Positions 42,363 to 63,733 of a DNA stretch of 64,000 bases are shown here, one piece after another. The stretch lies in NCBI RefSeq assembly GCF_019649055.1, contig NW_026570228.1:868001-932000 (forward strand). Direction: 5' to 3'. Each line of letters opens with the position of its first letter. The stretch's first letter is position 1. The notes under the pieces were generated by a model. It did no database searches and was not told the DNA's origin. It worked only from the letters and a program-made list of their open reading frames with translations. The position numbers were made by a program, and so were the translations under genes. The stretch is from Paramacrobiotus metropolitanus. Lineage: Eukaryota > Tardigrada > Eutardigrada > Parachela > Macrobiotidae.

Positions 42363-44510
42363 GATAGAGCGTCAGCAATCTTTTTCAGGGAGATAATATA
42401 CGAGGTATTATCAGTTCCGGTATAGCAACTTGCAATGGTTAGTAACACCAGCTGTGACACATTGGCATTTGACAGCCGATGACTATACTTACAGTGCTGA
42501 AATCTTGATGCTGCTCGGAAACTGCAAATAAATTCGCTGCCGCATGACATTTAGAGTCTTTAGACTATGTAATATAATTCAGCAAACAAAGTCAGAAAGT
42601 GCAGCAAAGCAATCGGTATCCGGTAAGCATATCAAAACGTTATACAGAGCTTTACACTTGCTAATACACTTTCTCTACATCAGTATACTCACAAAAGCGA
42701 GCTCACACGGACATCTATGCCGGCACTGCGTAGTGCTTTCCGGGGAGTTAGGTTACCTTATATTGAAAGATTTTACCATGAAGCGACAACTTTATTCTGG
42801 GAACGCTACACCGATCCCTGCCCACACGATGCAGCACCGGGCACGGACACCGTTTGCGACGGTCCGACTGTTAAGGCGCCTTTTATACTCGCCTAACTCG
42901 CGCTAGGAGCCTAGGATGTAATATTTCAGCGTCTTGCAGTAAAGATTCGACCTCTCAATCGTTCACGCAACGTCCGTGTAATACGAGTATAAAACAATTT
43001 GTAATTCAAAATCAATAATGGCTGATGTACCGCGGAGAAAATCTCACCAGGGAAAATGGAAAATTCTCACAGTAGTAATGGGAAAATTCTCGTTTTAAAA
43101 ATCGGTAAACAGGAAAACTCATTACAGTGGTGAAAAGTTCTCATTACAAAAATTGACAAACAGGAAAAATTAATTATTATTGCACAGTAGAAAGTTTTTA
43201 TTTGGCAGTCAGATATGTGACAAATTCAATTAAGCGCACGAATAACTTAATGCAAAATTGAATTACTTCATTGTGCTAATCCATTAGCCATGTTTTGAGC
43301 AATCCGTTTGTGCTGCTGCTTCCACTCATCAATCTTTAATGTTTCTTTCTGTAAATGGCTCCATTTTAATCTATCAGCATCATGTACTCTCCCGTAACAC
43401 CTGTGTTCTGTCCTGTTTGTGGTTGTCAGGCTCCATGCAAGTCAGTCTAACAGTAACAGGAAGCTAAGAACATGAGAACCCGCGTGGTAGAACCGTGAGT
43501 ACATTAGATGCGACCCCGTTCCACCTCATCTCGGACAGATTCCTCATTTATTGTCTCTTCCCTACAGAGGGTAATCTGCAGATTCTGCACAAACACTTAA
43601 TTAGCACCCATCTACATATTATGTCCTCTGTGTAGCACCAATACAGATCTGACATCTGTTTCAATACCCAGAGTATAGATGCAAATTGCACTTATTTGTA
43701 TTTTGCGCGATGTTAACACGATTCGAGTCCAGAAAAAATTATTGCGGTTCAGAAAAAAACGGTACAATAACTGGAGCGATCATGGGCCAAAGTGATCGAT
43801 ATAATTGTAGCATTTCCTTTTGATTCTCTTTTCGCATGACGAGCGATGCTTATCACTAAAAAAATTACTGCCCACACTGTGGCGGCAGCTCAAAAAGCAC
43901 GGAAATGTTACAGCATGGAAAGTTGAATTTATTAAACATAACGTGATGGCGTACAGATGTCCATTATAAAAGGGTAAAACATTCACCATACGCCAGTTTC
44001 CCCTTTAGTACAACGTCTCAGAATTTGTGCGATTCATATGTGTTAGGCTCAAACTGTGTTTAACCTATAAAAGCTGTCGCAAATCCAAAGTAAGTTGCCA
44101 AAGTGAACAGCCAAATCCGAAAACTGGGGTTGGACTAATGCGAAACGGCAGAATGCTCATAGCCTCATACTTACATGCATACACGGAAACTTTCGCTTTC
44201 GCGCCTTCCCAAAACGTTCTTGCATTGATTTACGTGATTAACGTGGTATAACGTTCTGTAGTCCTAGGATTTGTATAGGTTATTGATCTGGTAAGCCGTT
44301 TTTTGCGCGCAAGATCCGATTTGCGAAGCTGTGGAGATTCAAAAACATTTAAATGCAAATCACCAAAAGTCTCATTATGGACCATAGTCACCATACTCTT
44401 TCAAATTTTGCTGGGAAACGCACACAGAAGTGAAGACTGTTTTACCACGGAGCCCGGTTTTCCTCACGTTTCTATTGAAAAATGTGTTTCCACTCTCGAC
44501 ATTACAAATC
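42363..44510. other. Intergenic stretch before the kinase 3' end
   Basis: No gene supported. At 43030-43170 a degenerate direct repeat (GGGAAAATTCTC, GGAAAACTCATTACAGTGG, AAACAGGAAAA words) occurs. A word resembling CGGAAACTTTCGCTTTCGCG (about 44185) recurs inverted near 48.6 kb and may be part of a dispersed repeat. Confidence 0.35.
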
Positions 44511-44516
44511 TTTATT
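44511..44516 (-). terminator. Candidate poly(A) signal of the MAM kinase gene
   Basis: Minus-strand AATAAA, 125 bases past the kinase stop codon (44643-44641). It is the nearest canonical hexamer I can see. Confidence 0.5.
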
Positions 44517-44640
44517 CTGCTTCAGTCACTGCACTTCGACAAAATTGCAATTTCGATGTCAAAAAAATTGTGTACGTAGAACGATCAATTGCCACAGGTT
44601 TCCACCATTTCTTAAATCTGAACTGTCGGGGAAGGAACAC

Positions 44641-54128
<9,488 letters not shown>

Positions 54129-54349
54129 TTTTCAGTAAACATTGGTTCTAATTCGGCAATGTGAAAATTAATAGCCGGTGCTGCACGATAACTATGTTTT
54201 CACCACCTTTCGCTATACCTTTGGTAAAATTATGTTCTCAACGAGTTCTAATAATAATGTTTGAATCGTAAAGTAAGACGGTATCATCGGATTATATTTG
54301 GCTTTCCTAATACAACGGACTCAGCTTACAAAAATGTTGCTTATACAAT

Positions 54350-54826
54350 TCAGATTTTATTGTACCGGCTTGACCAAGCTATGTACCACAGAATTTGTAT
54401 ACGAGAAAACAGCACCCGGGCAGCATGTGCATACTCATGCATTACAGAGTAGATGCAAAGTAACACACACAATCTGAGTACTGTTTTCCCGAATACATAC
54501 TCCGTGGTATAACTTGGTAGAGCAGCTACAGTGCCTGACAAACAAAGAATGGGGTCGTGTAAATAGCCGGCATCGAGGCCTACGTTAACAAACAGTAGAG
54601 CTGTACAGCTGCACCAGATGCAGGTCATTCCCCCTTCTCGTTGTGAACGCGATACATACAATCCAGAGCTCAGGAAAGCGCTAAAGAGTAGGTAGCCTTG
54701 AAAAGTCGCAATCAGCGGTACATTTCTGACGAAGTATGATTTCTCAGTCGTTATCGTAATAGCGAGTGTTATCTGCGGCTGCGCCGCTTTCCGGCCAACT
54801 GGCCTCATTAACGCGTCGATTATCAT
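54350..54826 (-). CDS. Candidate small multi-pass membrane protein
   Basis: A 158-residue frame with three hydrophobic segments: VPLIATFQGYLLFSAFLSSG, CTALLFVNVGLDAGYL/CLSGTVAALPS, and TVLRLCVLLCIYSV. It starts MIIDALMRPVGRKAA and ends SSRYNKI. It sits 222 bp upstream of the MAM kinase start on the same strand. I recognise no family. The frame could be an exon of a split gene, for example with a junction near SRSQREGG, or a chance frame with high hydrophobicity. Confidence 0.4.
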   Translation of the reverse strand: MIIDALMRPVGRKAAQPQITLAITITTEKSYFVRNVPLIATFQGYLLFSAFLSSGLYVSRSQREGGMTCIWCSCTALLFVNVGLDAGYLHDPILCLSGTVAALPSYTTEYVFGKTVLRLCVLLCIYSVMHEYAHAARVLFSRIQILWYIAWSSRYNKI

Positions 54827-56564
54827 GACGACCAGAAACGGTAAACGGTAGGGTTGTTGCTTGCTGCTTTACCTGAAACAGTTTCCGATACTAATATTTG
54901 TGGTCCAAATTATGGGTACGCTAAGTAACTACGAAATTTGAGGTTGTCTGTGGCCCAATTCCAGTGCCAGCTGCGCATTTTTCGTCCTTGCGAAAGATTT
55001 TAAGAGAGTTAACCTCTGTTATAACACCAGTGAAAGTAATTAATAAATAAAATAACTGAGAACAGATTTGCTCCAAAAAATTGTTGAATCTACGTAAATG
55101 TTTTTGGGAATGCTTCTCTGGACTTCAGCTAATTTATATGTTTCTGGAAGTGTTTTCCTGGCATTTTGTTATTTGCTTTTATTTGCAAACGGTAAGAACT
55201 AAGAAACATCCTTTTCTAATTGGGTCTTAATTCTGAACGAGGAAATCTATTGAAGACCGGAACTACCGCTTCGGGAATTGATTGGAAGCAGTTTATATTT
55301 TGCCTGTTTAAAATGGTTTCTTAAACCGGCTTAACCTAAAATCCACCCATAAACAAAAAATTTTAGCAAAACCTTTCTGTTGGACATATTATTTTTAACT
55401 TCGCCATTGCTCGTCTCTAGCAAATTTTCGACGGAAGCGTAGATAACCGTGAGGCCCTCTAAGTCCAGCGATCGTGGAAAAAGAAAAAAAAAGGAGTAAA
55501 TTCCCATAAACATTCTGAATCAAAACTGACTTTGTTCGATGTGAGTTCACTAGGTTATAATTAAGAGTTTAAAATTTTCAAAAATTCACTGCATATTTTT
55601 TTAAGGTGTCATCATTATATTTGCCATTTTTTAAATCTGATAAACCGAAGACCCGGGCTAGCGCCTTGGGAATCGGTTGTATAGATCTGGTTTATCACAG
55701 ATTTATCATTGTCATAGACTTACCACTGTCAATATCGTAAAGTAACTGATGTCTTATGGTGGTAAATGACCTTTAATAAATAGGTACCTTAGATTCGACG
55801 TTAACCCAATCCACTTGACCACGCTGACCTTTATTAGCTACTTAAACACAATCATTACTGAGCGAACATCAGACTATGGAAAACCATCCAGAGATATTAC
55901 TCCACTAGCCGGCAGTTGAAAGCCGATAAGTGACTCTTCTAAACTTGTTATTTTTCCATCACACTCAACAGTTGCTTTCCATGCATTTTGCAAAACATCA
56001 AACAAAACGCGTCCAAAATAATATGCACTCGTAGACAAAAAATTGGACAAGTTTTATCAACAGCTGTTTAGGGATTAAAGTCCGCTTAACGCGATCTTAA
56101 TTGGTTAACGCTTTTTGGCCACTTCCTGTGGTTCCTCATAGGACAATTTTAGGATAGTTATTAATGTACTTCGGTTCTTGCTGCCTGTTGCCAGTCCCAA
56201 TGTACTTATACAAATCGATATTGCAATGGCTTATAAGAGTACACAACGACTTCTTCCCGCCATATCAAGGTACGGCTGTCCATGCAAACTGTATTTCTAC
56301 CAGTCATTTTCGTGAAACCATACGGGCACCGCGACATTCTGTCGAGAACAACTAGTACACACAATTATTCGCATGAAATTTTGTCGCTTTCATTTCGCCA
56401 CATATGTGGCCGCGCGAATATATCGTTGAGGAATCTTAATTGGCAGAACTTTATCCTTCGAGACATTTCGCCCCGAGCCCCTTTCCACGTTGAGATACTT
56501 CGTCCCGAGGCCGTTTCGACAAAAAGTCACCTCATGTATCAGACAAACAGTCCATTAGCTCATA
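54827..56564. other. Intergenic stretch
   Basis: No supported gene. From about 56330 to 56530, words such as TTTCGCC, TTTCGTCC and GTTTCGAC recur and pair with GACAAAATGTC-type words right of the A-rich tract described next. Confidence 0.35.
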
Positions 56565-56905
56565 AAGACAGTCAAGAAAACAAAAAGGACGACGGCATGA
56601 TAAAACATAAAAAAACAAAGCATAAGAAAACTCAAGAAAATGTAGGACAACATAAGAAATCTAAGAAAAGAGATAATCCCAGAAATAACCTGACAACATA
56701 AGACAGCCAAAGAAATCGTAAAAACACAATATAAGAGAACACAAGAAAACATAAGAAAACGTAAAAACAACAGAAGAAAAAGTAAGGAGATTTAGCGAGA
56801 CCTGTCTAATTTAGGAAAACCCGAGAAAAGCTGAGAAGACCAATAGAAAACTTGAAGTACCTAAGAAAAAAGACTGGAAGACAAGAAAAAGATGTACAAA
56901 TTAAA
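56565..56905. repeat. A-rich degenerate decamer repeat
   Basis: About 340 bp dominated by variants of ACATAAGAAA / CCTAAGAAAA on the plus strand, with strong purine-strand asymmetry. The frames across it (Lys-rich on one side, Phe/Leu-rich on the other) are artefacts. It is flanked by GC-richer arms with GACAAAATGTC/TTTCGYC words (56330-56530, 56935-57090), so it may be the core of an element. Confidence 0.7.
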
Positions 56906-58216
56906 CACGTCTAATTCGTTTGTGGCGAATCATCCGCGACCAGACGTCTTACGTCAAAATGTTGCGACGGCAAAATGTCTCAAATCAAAATTTCCTAAAC
57001 TTATTAGTCCCAGCGTCCGTATGTCCCTCGACGAAGTGTCTTCGCGATGAAAAGTCGCGCGTCGAGTTCAAGTGTGGCGAAATGTCACACTTCCAAGAGT
57101 CCGGTGAGCCATGCTGGCAACTTTCGTCAGAATCGGATAGAGAGCTGAATCATTTGTCGCGTCAGCGTTTTTAAACTTTCCCGGTGACAGCACAGCAGTC
57201 GGTTGTTGCGCGCCCATTTTGAGCTTAAATCGATAGAGTTCAAGGTTCTGAGCACTGAAACGAGTCATGTGCACTATGGAATTGTTTATGAGTACGTCAT
57301 GGCTTTTTCCCTAGTACATAAGAGGGTGTAAACGGGTGGAAATTCAATTTAGCTTAATCTTGCGTTAATGTTAATCTTCCTAACTGCAACACAAACGAGG
57401 TCCGGAAGTGTGTGGGCTATCTGAGCGGAGGCTGAAGGGGCACCCGGCGGGTGTCGTGCTCGGCCTGCACGTGCGTGCGCAGCGATCGACCCGTCCTGCC
57501 TGCGCCCTTCTACACCTTGGCCCTTTATTTCGAGATGCAATCGAGAACAGCAAAAAAAAACAGAGGTGTGGCGGGGGTTGGGGAACATCGAGATGCCGGT
57601 AGAATGCAAAACTGAAAATGAACACATCGGTGCTGCTGAAAACACCTTATACACCTTATACATATAGGGAGACATGCACAGCCGGACAGTGGGCGTAACT
57701 CAGAAGACGCAACAAGGACGTTAGTCCAATGAACATTAATAGAATTTAACATGTTAAATTATCAACAGAAGTACAGGAATGCTTCCCTAACACCCATGAC
57801 GCAAGTGGTCGATGACTCAATGGTAATGAACACGAACACAGGACAAAAAATTTCATTGTTCTACGGTGATCATTCAAGGTTGCGCGCATGTCTTATGCTT
57901 CTTGTACAAACGATTGTCATCGCTTACAGCTTCGTGCGTGTTCGTACTGGTTATGCTCAACAGACTTCCCGTCACCTGGGTGGAGGGGGGAGGTAGTAGA
58001 GATCTACAGCATCCTGTGAAAAAATTTTATCTTTGTCCGGCACAGTTGCTGGCTGGTATTTAATCGGATAAAATAAAACTGAACAAATGCTCGCTTACAG
58101 CTCCCTGATAAATGTCATTTTGCAACGAATATCTAACCATTTGTCAAAACCGGCTAAACCATTCTACTGTTTAGAAAGCGCCCGCCGAAACGGAATGACT
58201 TACTTCTTTTCAATAA
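56906..58216. other. Intergenic stretch
   Basis: No supported gene. The part at 57400-57540 is GC-rich and gives overlapping frames on both strands, none with a domain. The stretch immediately left of 58217 shows no exon matching the upstream part of the MAM kinase. Confidence 0.35.
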
Positions 58217-61200
58217 ATGCCGTGGAAATATGTTGATATCTCTGTTAACCTTAACTACGGACAGAATTTTAAGTATAATGTCTGTTTAGGCGATTGGGAG
58301 TGCTTTGTTGATTCTACCAGTATGCACGGAAAAGAGCATCTGGAAAAGGCGAGATCGCATACGCCTGATCCTTCGATTTCGTGTACGTTTGATGGCGGAA
58401 TGTGCGGCTGGTCCAATCCGGAAGGCGCGTCGGCCAGGTTTGCTCCATACTATGTAGTTGTAGCTTCGAAAATTTTTTCAACTGTTTTTGGGCAATCACC
58501 TATAAAGATTTTTATTCGGCTATTGAAACATCAGGTACAGTGGACACCATAAATGTGGTTACACTAGACAATCGGTCCGAGGACCGATATTTTAACGGCA
58601 AGACCAACAGCAGACCGAAATAAGTCGGTCATGTCCATTGCGCGTAGACTCGTATGCTAAACTCAGGCACTTGGAACTTGCACATTTCTCAACGCAAACC
58701 ATCAAGCGATATCTCAAAAGAATAAGAAAAAAATTCTAAGAATTTTGATACCAAACAAATTGGTTTTTATTACATCTAAAAGAAAATCGAGGCTCCTAAA
58801 GTTTCCCGTAGACATAACATAGGATTTGAATCCACGGTTTGGTTTGTTTTCACGCATATGCTTTGTCTACGGGAAACTTCAGAACCTCGATTTTCTCTTA
58901 GATGAAACAAAAGTTGAATTTGTCAGGTATCAAAATTCTTAGAATTTTTTCTCATTCTTTGAGATATCGTTTGATAGTTTTGGGAAGTGTGCAAGGTGCA
59001 AGTAAACATCAGCAGGCCGATGGCCAGCACAGAATTGGCTGTCTGAATACAGATAAGTATCTGGTTGCGTACGGTTTGAGTGTAACCACATTTTATGGTG
59101 TCCATTGTATTTTGTTGCACATTCTTGAGGAATAAAGGCTTGCTTTATTCGAGCTTTGAATGCAACGCAAGTTGAGCGTAAGTTGTAACAACGTTGTAAA
59201 AGCACACTCGTTGTAATAAGCACACTGGTTGTATCAACTGTAGAACGTAGATGGATAAACCTTCGCATTTTAAAAGATAGCCTACTCTGTACATCCTGCG
59301 CGTTTTGGACTTGATGGGTTTGATTCGCTCAGGCAGCAATACCACCATGCATACTCATGGTCAGTAATGGCTTGGGCTAAAAGGCCCGCACTCGGACAAT
59401 TGGGAGTGCGACATTTCGCTGCACTCAAATTGAGCAAATTCGCTGGGGGATGTATATAAGGTATTGCGAAGATTATTCTCTAGTTTCCGATTATCTGTAC
59501 TGAGAAAGCACGCAAATGCACTGAATACAGAGGAGATATGCGCAATATTCAAAAAAACATTAGTGGGACTGCTATAGATTAAACTGTAGCATTGACCATT
59601 ATGAAATTGAATTTAAAAACACTGCCGTGCTGCTTATTAATATGTATGTAACGTAAAACTTCATTCGAAGAAGATATGAAAATGAGACAACCAGTTATCC
59701 GTTTTTAGTTGGGTATGGAAGGACCGTGAACTGAACGGTACCGGCTGGAGTTCTGCCCCGCATGCATTTGCTCAAAGCGATTCCACCATTCATCTAGCCT
59801 ACGCTCGTTTGTTGTCCCCGTGCATCAGTATCACCGGCGCTACAATATTTACAATTTCCGGCGATTATTTAACCATTTCTAAAGATTCAGTAAAAGTGTT
59901 TCTTTGGAAAAACACTTCTTCCATCGCCATCCCAACGTATAATTACGGCACAAATATTAAACAGCCTGTGAAAAATGTTCGCATCATCATCGAAGCCAGA
60001 TTGCAGCCGGGGGAAGTTTTTACTCTCCATAACGTCTATTTCGCCAACGAAGAAGAAAAAGTAATTTACAGTGATGAGTGCGCTGAGTATCCAAAAGACC
60101 TTCTGCTCGCTGATTACCCCCTGCAAAACACCGTCTCCTGTAGTTTTGATCGGAATTTTTGTGGTTGGTCCCTGTCGTCCAATGATACTATGGGCCGCGT
60201 TTTCATTGTAAACCAGTTGTACTATCCAGAAATCCCAATAACAGGACATGGAGCGCTAATTGTTACAGCGAAGCCTGTCCCAGGAATGCCTGTTGGCGCA
60301 AAGTTTGTTGCTGGGCCTTTTCAAACTCCGACGATCATCCAGCTACAACGGACCCAGCTATTTTTCCGTTATCGTATCACTGGACAGATCGATAATATTG
60401 CGCTCACTGTTGAGCATGCTGAGCATGTTGTTGATCATGACAGGAAGTCGGAAAAATTATGGAGCTTCAAAGCCCGGGGTCAACGACCCATGTACGACCA
60501 AGTCAATAAGTGGTTATATGCTCGAGTACCACTTTGCATTGAAGGACGCTTTCGGTTGGCATGGCACGCTACGTTCACGTACGCTATCAACTGCTTTACA
60601 AAAAAAAACTACTTTTGAAAGCGCTCTTTTGATTACCAGTTTACCTAGTACCTACATGCTATAATAAAATTTTAGGAACGTTCCCACAATGCCGTTATGG
60701 ATCGACGAAATTGTAGTTGAAGACGAAGTAAATACCTTCTCCCTAGAAGACGAGGACCGCATTGTCAAAGCGCCGAGATGCAATGCTGCGATAGATACGC
60801 AAGTAGCGTCCAGTATTACGTGCGACTACACACGGAGCCATGCACTGGGCGTACCAGTCGGCAGATTTTGTGGTTGGGCGTGTCAGCCATTCAGCGATCA
60901 TGCAGTTTGTTCAGTCGGCTTAACCTTTTATGGCGGAGGTTATTTGCCGCGCTGGGCGTTGCAGTTCGACGCCAAAGCAAGAGTGGGCGAAAACCAAATG
61001 CCGAAGGCTCTCTCGACAGTCAGCGCACCGCTGATCATACAACCCGATTCCCAGTCGTATGTATCATATCGCTACAGAGGACAGCCCATACTGGTTACCG
61101 TGTTGGCCCAAGCAGCGCCCTACACGGAGCCAGCAGAGGAGCTGAACGTGTTTAATTTCACTGTCACTGCTATCACTGAATGGTTCGAACTAAATGTAAC

Positions 61201-61409
61201 GCTGCCCAAACGACTCTCGGGACAAACAATGAAGGTAATTGAGGTGAACCGACAGACAGACGGCAACTGCGTCGACAGACGTTGTACGAAATTAAAATAT
61301 AATCTGCATGATCTGTTCTAGTTGTACCTAGCTGTACAGTTTCCGGAAAGCAGCACTACAACGCCCATGAATTTCGCAATAAGCAGCATCTGGTTTACGG
61401 GAGAAAAAG
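58217..61409 (+). pseudogene. Partial MAM-domain paralogue lacking signal peptide and kinase
   Basis: Four exons line up with exons 3-6 of the kinase at 44.6-54.1 kb, with identical intron phases: 58217-58437 (phase 2), 59709-60578 (phase 2), 60676-61234 (phase 0) and 61340-61409 (phase 1). They cover half of MAM2, then SCTFDGGMCGW, SCSFDRNFCGW and TCDYTRSHALGVPVGRFCGW. Matched pairs include WKYVDISVNLN with WITVELPVCLS and PLWIDEIVVEDE with GFWIDELILNDE. TAA immediately precedes the first ATG, and no signal peptide, MAM1, membrane helix or kinase exon is visible up to 64 kb. It lies on the opposite strand, so this is an inverted, two-side-truncated duplicate. The frames are open, so a secreted or soluble product is not excluded, but lack of a signal peptide argues for decay. 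Intron 1 contains foldback copy B. Confidence 0.75.
58538..59107. mobile_element. Foldback element, copy B
   Basis: 570 bp with inverted ends CAGTGGACACCATAAATGTG and CACATTTTATGGTGTCCATTG and TA on both sides (58536-58537, 59108-59109). The centre GATTTGAATCCACGGTTTGG and the CTAAAGTTTCCCGTAGACA arms match copy A at 22.8 kb. It lies in the first intron of the MAM paralogue, outside the splice sites. Confidence 0.85.
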
Positions 61410-62601
61410 GTACTAAAAACTCTGCCATTATGCTTACAGGATGTAGAGATACAGAATATTTATGCAGGGTATGAAGTTCCAGTGCAAAGTGATTCGACGC
61501 CACTTCCAGGTAAATAATAACTCATGCAAGTGTTACGTTAGCGATGTTTTAATGCGATAATTCTCCCTATGATTCACGATATCCTGTATCAGATATACTA
61601 TCCGTATAAATACTTACATGTTCGCTAAAATCAACACAGTTACCCTACCAGTCTTATGTTCCGAACTTTGCTTCCTACTGTGTACTGACAATCACCAATA
61701 AAGGCTTGTAATATCTATTCGCCGGTTTTGCCATTTGCTCTGCCTAAGTTTCGTAACAATTTTGGTCCGATCACGACTGAGAAATCCTGTGGTATACAGC
61801 CAGTCCCTTTCCTACCGGGTGACCACGTCTCACCAGTACTTTTCCGCTGACCTTTTCCCCAGTTACCGCTTTCCAACCATATAACCCCTTGTTCATTGCC
61901 GAGGTGACTTTCCATCCCCAACGGCCCATTACCCATAGACATGGAGAACGGAACAACGGTGGTGCCATGTGTAAGTGACAATCTTTAAAATGTTAACAGG
62001 CGGGAAGACAGGAACGTTTTAAACAGAGATTTTATTCGTCTTTTTCTCGATATTCATCTCGACCTGATTTATTTTGATATTTTTATTGTTTCTTGCCTCT
62101 TACCTATCCGTTGCAATTTAGAAGGCTTCGGTACAAAATGATTTAAGGTGATCTAATTGTTTCACTGCTCCCGAGAAGCTGTTTTCAGAAACACATTCTT
62201 CTTATAGAGAAAAATTTTCTCTATCACATGAAAGTTTATGTGATCAGAAAAACATCATGAACTGACCAAAACAACAAAAAAACAATAATGCCCCGCCGGT
62301 CATTTTTACCGACCACACAAAAGATTTTGAACGCAGCGCCACCTAACCATCGTAACTTCTTCGCTTCAACTCCGCGATTACAATACATATGGGCAAATAC
62401 ACTTTTCTAATTCAAGATTCTCAATTCATTTTCAAAACCTTTTTACTGCGTTGTTCTTCTCCTTCCTTATCTATCATTTTGAATATGGATCCTTTGTGTG
62501 AACTCTTCAAAAATAACGAGTAAGCCGTGTCTTAATCTATTGCTGTATCGGAATATGACTGAAGATTTGCTTTATTGTGTTATAGCCTTTTATGCCCGCA
62601 G
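61410..62601. other. Stretch after the paralogue, no kinase exon
   Basis: A minus-strand frame at 61715-61981 (Gly-rich, SMGNGPLGMESHLGNE) has no recognised domain. I looked for HRD, DFG and APE motifs on the plus strand and found none. The bases 62200-62235 form an imperfect hairpin (TTCTTATAGAGAAAAATT...TCACATGAAAGTTTATGTGA). Confidence 0.35.
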
Positions 62602-63216
62602 TGGCTCCTGAACACAGTGGTACGGCTGCACGCACAGCGAGCTACGGGTAAAACAGCTCGACATGCTGTTTACGCAGCGGTCTACAAAAAACTAAAGGTA
62701 AGAATAACGAGGTACTCTTCTACGCTTTCCCAATACAATTTTTCGGCGTGCCTTCCGCGCCAGTGGTATTTTCTTGCGTCTGCGTGAATTTTACGCCATG
62801 CGGCTCATGCGTAATCTTAGCAGTGCGAATTGTACCACGCATTTTCGTCTGTGTTGCGTAATCGTTTTCGATTTGTGTTTATAGATATCTGGGTGGGGAT
62901 CTGCGATAAAACTGCAATTTATCCTGCAGAATTTATCGCAGTGATCCAGCTACTGTTCCCGGATGATTCGATTCATAAAGAGGTTCGTTCATTTCGCAAT
63001 ATTCATGACTGTATTATAGCTATTATTTATTGTAGTTATTATCCTAAATATTGATTATCCGCATCTAATCTCTATGCTTTTTTATTTTAATGCAGTTTAA
63101 TTTAATTTTATTTTAATAATATATGAACACTTTGGGCTGCTTGTACAGTAAAGTGAATTTCTAAATTTCAGATCGGTAACCCCAACGTCAGCCTGAAAGA
63201 TATAGCAGACTCTTAA
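62602..63216 (+). CDS. Candidate terminal exons of an unrecognised gene
   Basis: Three exons in one phase-0 chain: 62602-62697 (WLLNTVVRLHAQRATGKTAR then HAVYAAVYKKLK), 62824-62982 (DIWVGICDKTAIYPAEFIAV then IQLLFPDDSIHKE) and 63172-63216 (IGNPNVSLKDIADS, stop). Each is bordered by AG and GT. The phase agreement over three exons is the main support. I recognise no domain. The upstream exons would lie before 62.6 kb and were not found; the gene could also start within another frame there. Confidence 0.45.
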
Positions 63217-63449
63217 TTCTGCTGCATGTTTCTTACTTTCTGGTCATCGTACGATTTGTCAACGCATTCCAGACAACAGAATTAAAGTGTGATGCAGTTT
63301 TTTATTGTTGTTTATCGCTGTTATCAAGCTACCACTAAAGCTCTAACATCATCAAGAATTGAAACCATAATCCCCACCATATTCACCATTCTGGGCTTTG
63401 CTGGGCGTTAACGGAGCCTTTCGTTTCTTGCTCTTTTTTGGTGACTTTT

Positions 63450-63733
63450 TCACAGTGGTCTTATTCGTGACAGGTAACGGTTCCGCTTCAACTGCGAGCT
63501 CAAAGCACGCCGGATTTTTCTCGCAGATTCCCCAGCCAGTTTTTTATCGTTGCGCTGTTTCAGCTGACTTGCACGGTTTGCGTCGCGGGCTTGCAGGTAC
63601 AGTTTGAGTTCTGTTTCCATAGTCAAACCCAGTTCGCCGAACACCGCGCAACAGGTCTCATAGCTTCCATCATTCCACTCGGCAGTCGCCAGATTAACTG
63701 CAATGCGTACCGACTGTAACGTCGCCCTCTCGA
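63450..63733 (-). CDS. Last exon of a possible transposon-derived protein
   Basis: The exon follows a strong acceptor (TTTTTTTCAG, ending at 63734). It reads SVRIAVNLATAEWNDGSYET, then a basic, heptad-like helix (LYLQARDANRASQLKQRNDK, ARKIRRALSSQLKRNRYLSR) and stops at 63450. From memory, an (A/S)V..A...FNDG motif followed by a basic coiled coil is common at the C-terminus of Mutator-like transposon proteins in animals, so a mobile-element origin is plausible. Upstream exons lie beyond the window edge. Confidence 0.4.
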
